The notes beneath the pieces were generated by a model. It did not search any database, had not been told where the DNA came from, and saw nothing but the letters and a program-made list of their open reading frames with translations. A stretch of 64,000 bases of DNA from Perca fluviatilis. Taxonomy: Eukaryota > Chordata > Actinopteri > Perciformes > Percidae. The DNA is taken from positions 5,097,568-5,161,567 of the forward strand of contig NC_053116.1 in assembly GCF_010015445.1 (NCBI RefSeq). The letters are read 5' to 3'. Positions 63,865-64,000 of this stretch are shown here, in pieces. The number at the start of each line of letters is the position of its first letter. Position 1 is the first letter of the stretch. A program made the position numbers and the translations under genes.

Positions 63865-64000
63865 TGAGAATGTGTTGAGATATTGGCCGGGACTGATTCC
63901 CGGCCTAAGGTATTATCCCAGCCTTGCCAATACTTCAGTTTATGACAAAGCACCTGCAAAACTGCAGGTCCTTCTATCATCCATACTTTGTTTATAGTGC
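63865..64000. other. Unassigned window end
   Basis: TATTGGCCGGGACTGATTCC, then CGGCCTAAGGTATTATCCCA, with a short GGCCGGGA/TTCCCGGCC inverted pair at 63886-63905. No gene seen. Confidence 0.4.

Overview
The window is a gene-poor, transposon-dense stretch of vertebrate nuclear DNA, most likely from a percomorph teleost. The evidence is fish-type Tc1 elements, L2/Rex-type and L1 LINEs, tRNA-derived fish SINEs, HARBI1-type Harbingers, hAT elements, TTAA-flanked MITEs, and split genes with GT-AG introns. I see no convincing host gene, no rRNA and no standard tRNA gene. Most recognisable genes are transposon genes, and nearly all are damaged.

Layout. 1-2362 is a partial, minus-oriented copy of a Harbinger-like element with a SANT/Myb gene. 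2363-21500 holds scattered hAT-type elements (3475-4437, 5995-7235, 12499-13083, 17241-18545, 19602-21200), a LINE inside a MITE (9412-10851) and a tRNA-module element (14440-14875). 21691-42949 is a second, inverted copy of the 1-2362 element. It is inserted in a tRNA-derived SINE with a 3-bp target duplication ACT, and is swollen to 21 kb by nested insertions. These are an 8-bp-TSD element of unknown superfamily (22165-24291), a 2.07-kb foldback element (24452-26519, TSD AGCCAA) and a 16.2-kb transposon (26537-42754, TSD CATCGT).

The 16.2-kb transposon is the most interesting object. Its long terminal inverted repeats (about 0.8-0.9 kb once later insertions are discounted) each carry the same promoter region, start codon and first exons. 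The left copy leads rightwards into a gene for a teleost HECT/G2E3-like ubiquitin-ligase-type protein. The right copy leads leftwards into an eight-exon gene for a retroviral-integrase-like DDE transposase. Transposase, 6-bp duplication and TATGG termini suggest the IS3EU superfamily (from memory). The element is itself riddled with a Tc1, a TTAA element, hAT pieces, a SINE and MITEs.

42950-47726 holds MITEs and LINE tails. 47727-63469 may be one Harbinger or two fragments. Within it a Myb-like exon is split by a TTAA MITE (47962-55361). That MITE is split by a second, well-bounded Harbinger (48130-55145, TSD CTG) that carries both a SANT/Myb gene (+) and a six-exon HARBI1 transposase (-). 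That Harbinger in turn contains an 8-bp-TSD element and a Tc1. To the right follow a truncated L1, a fish repeat ending in a GGGCCCTAA minisatellite, an L2 lacking its catalytic segment, a third HARBI1/Myb gene pair, and a minisatellite-bearing element at the window end. Many insertion boundaries are supported directly by target-site duplications, by restored reading frames, or by an uninterrupted second copy within the window.
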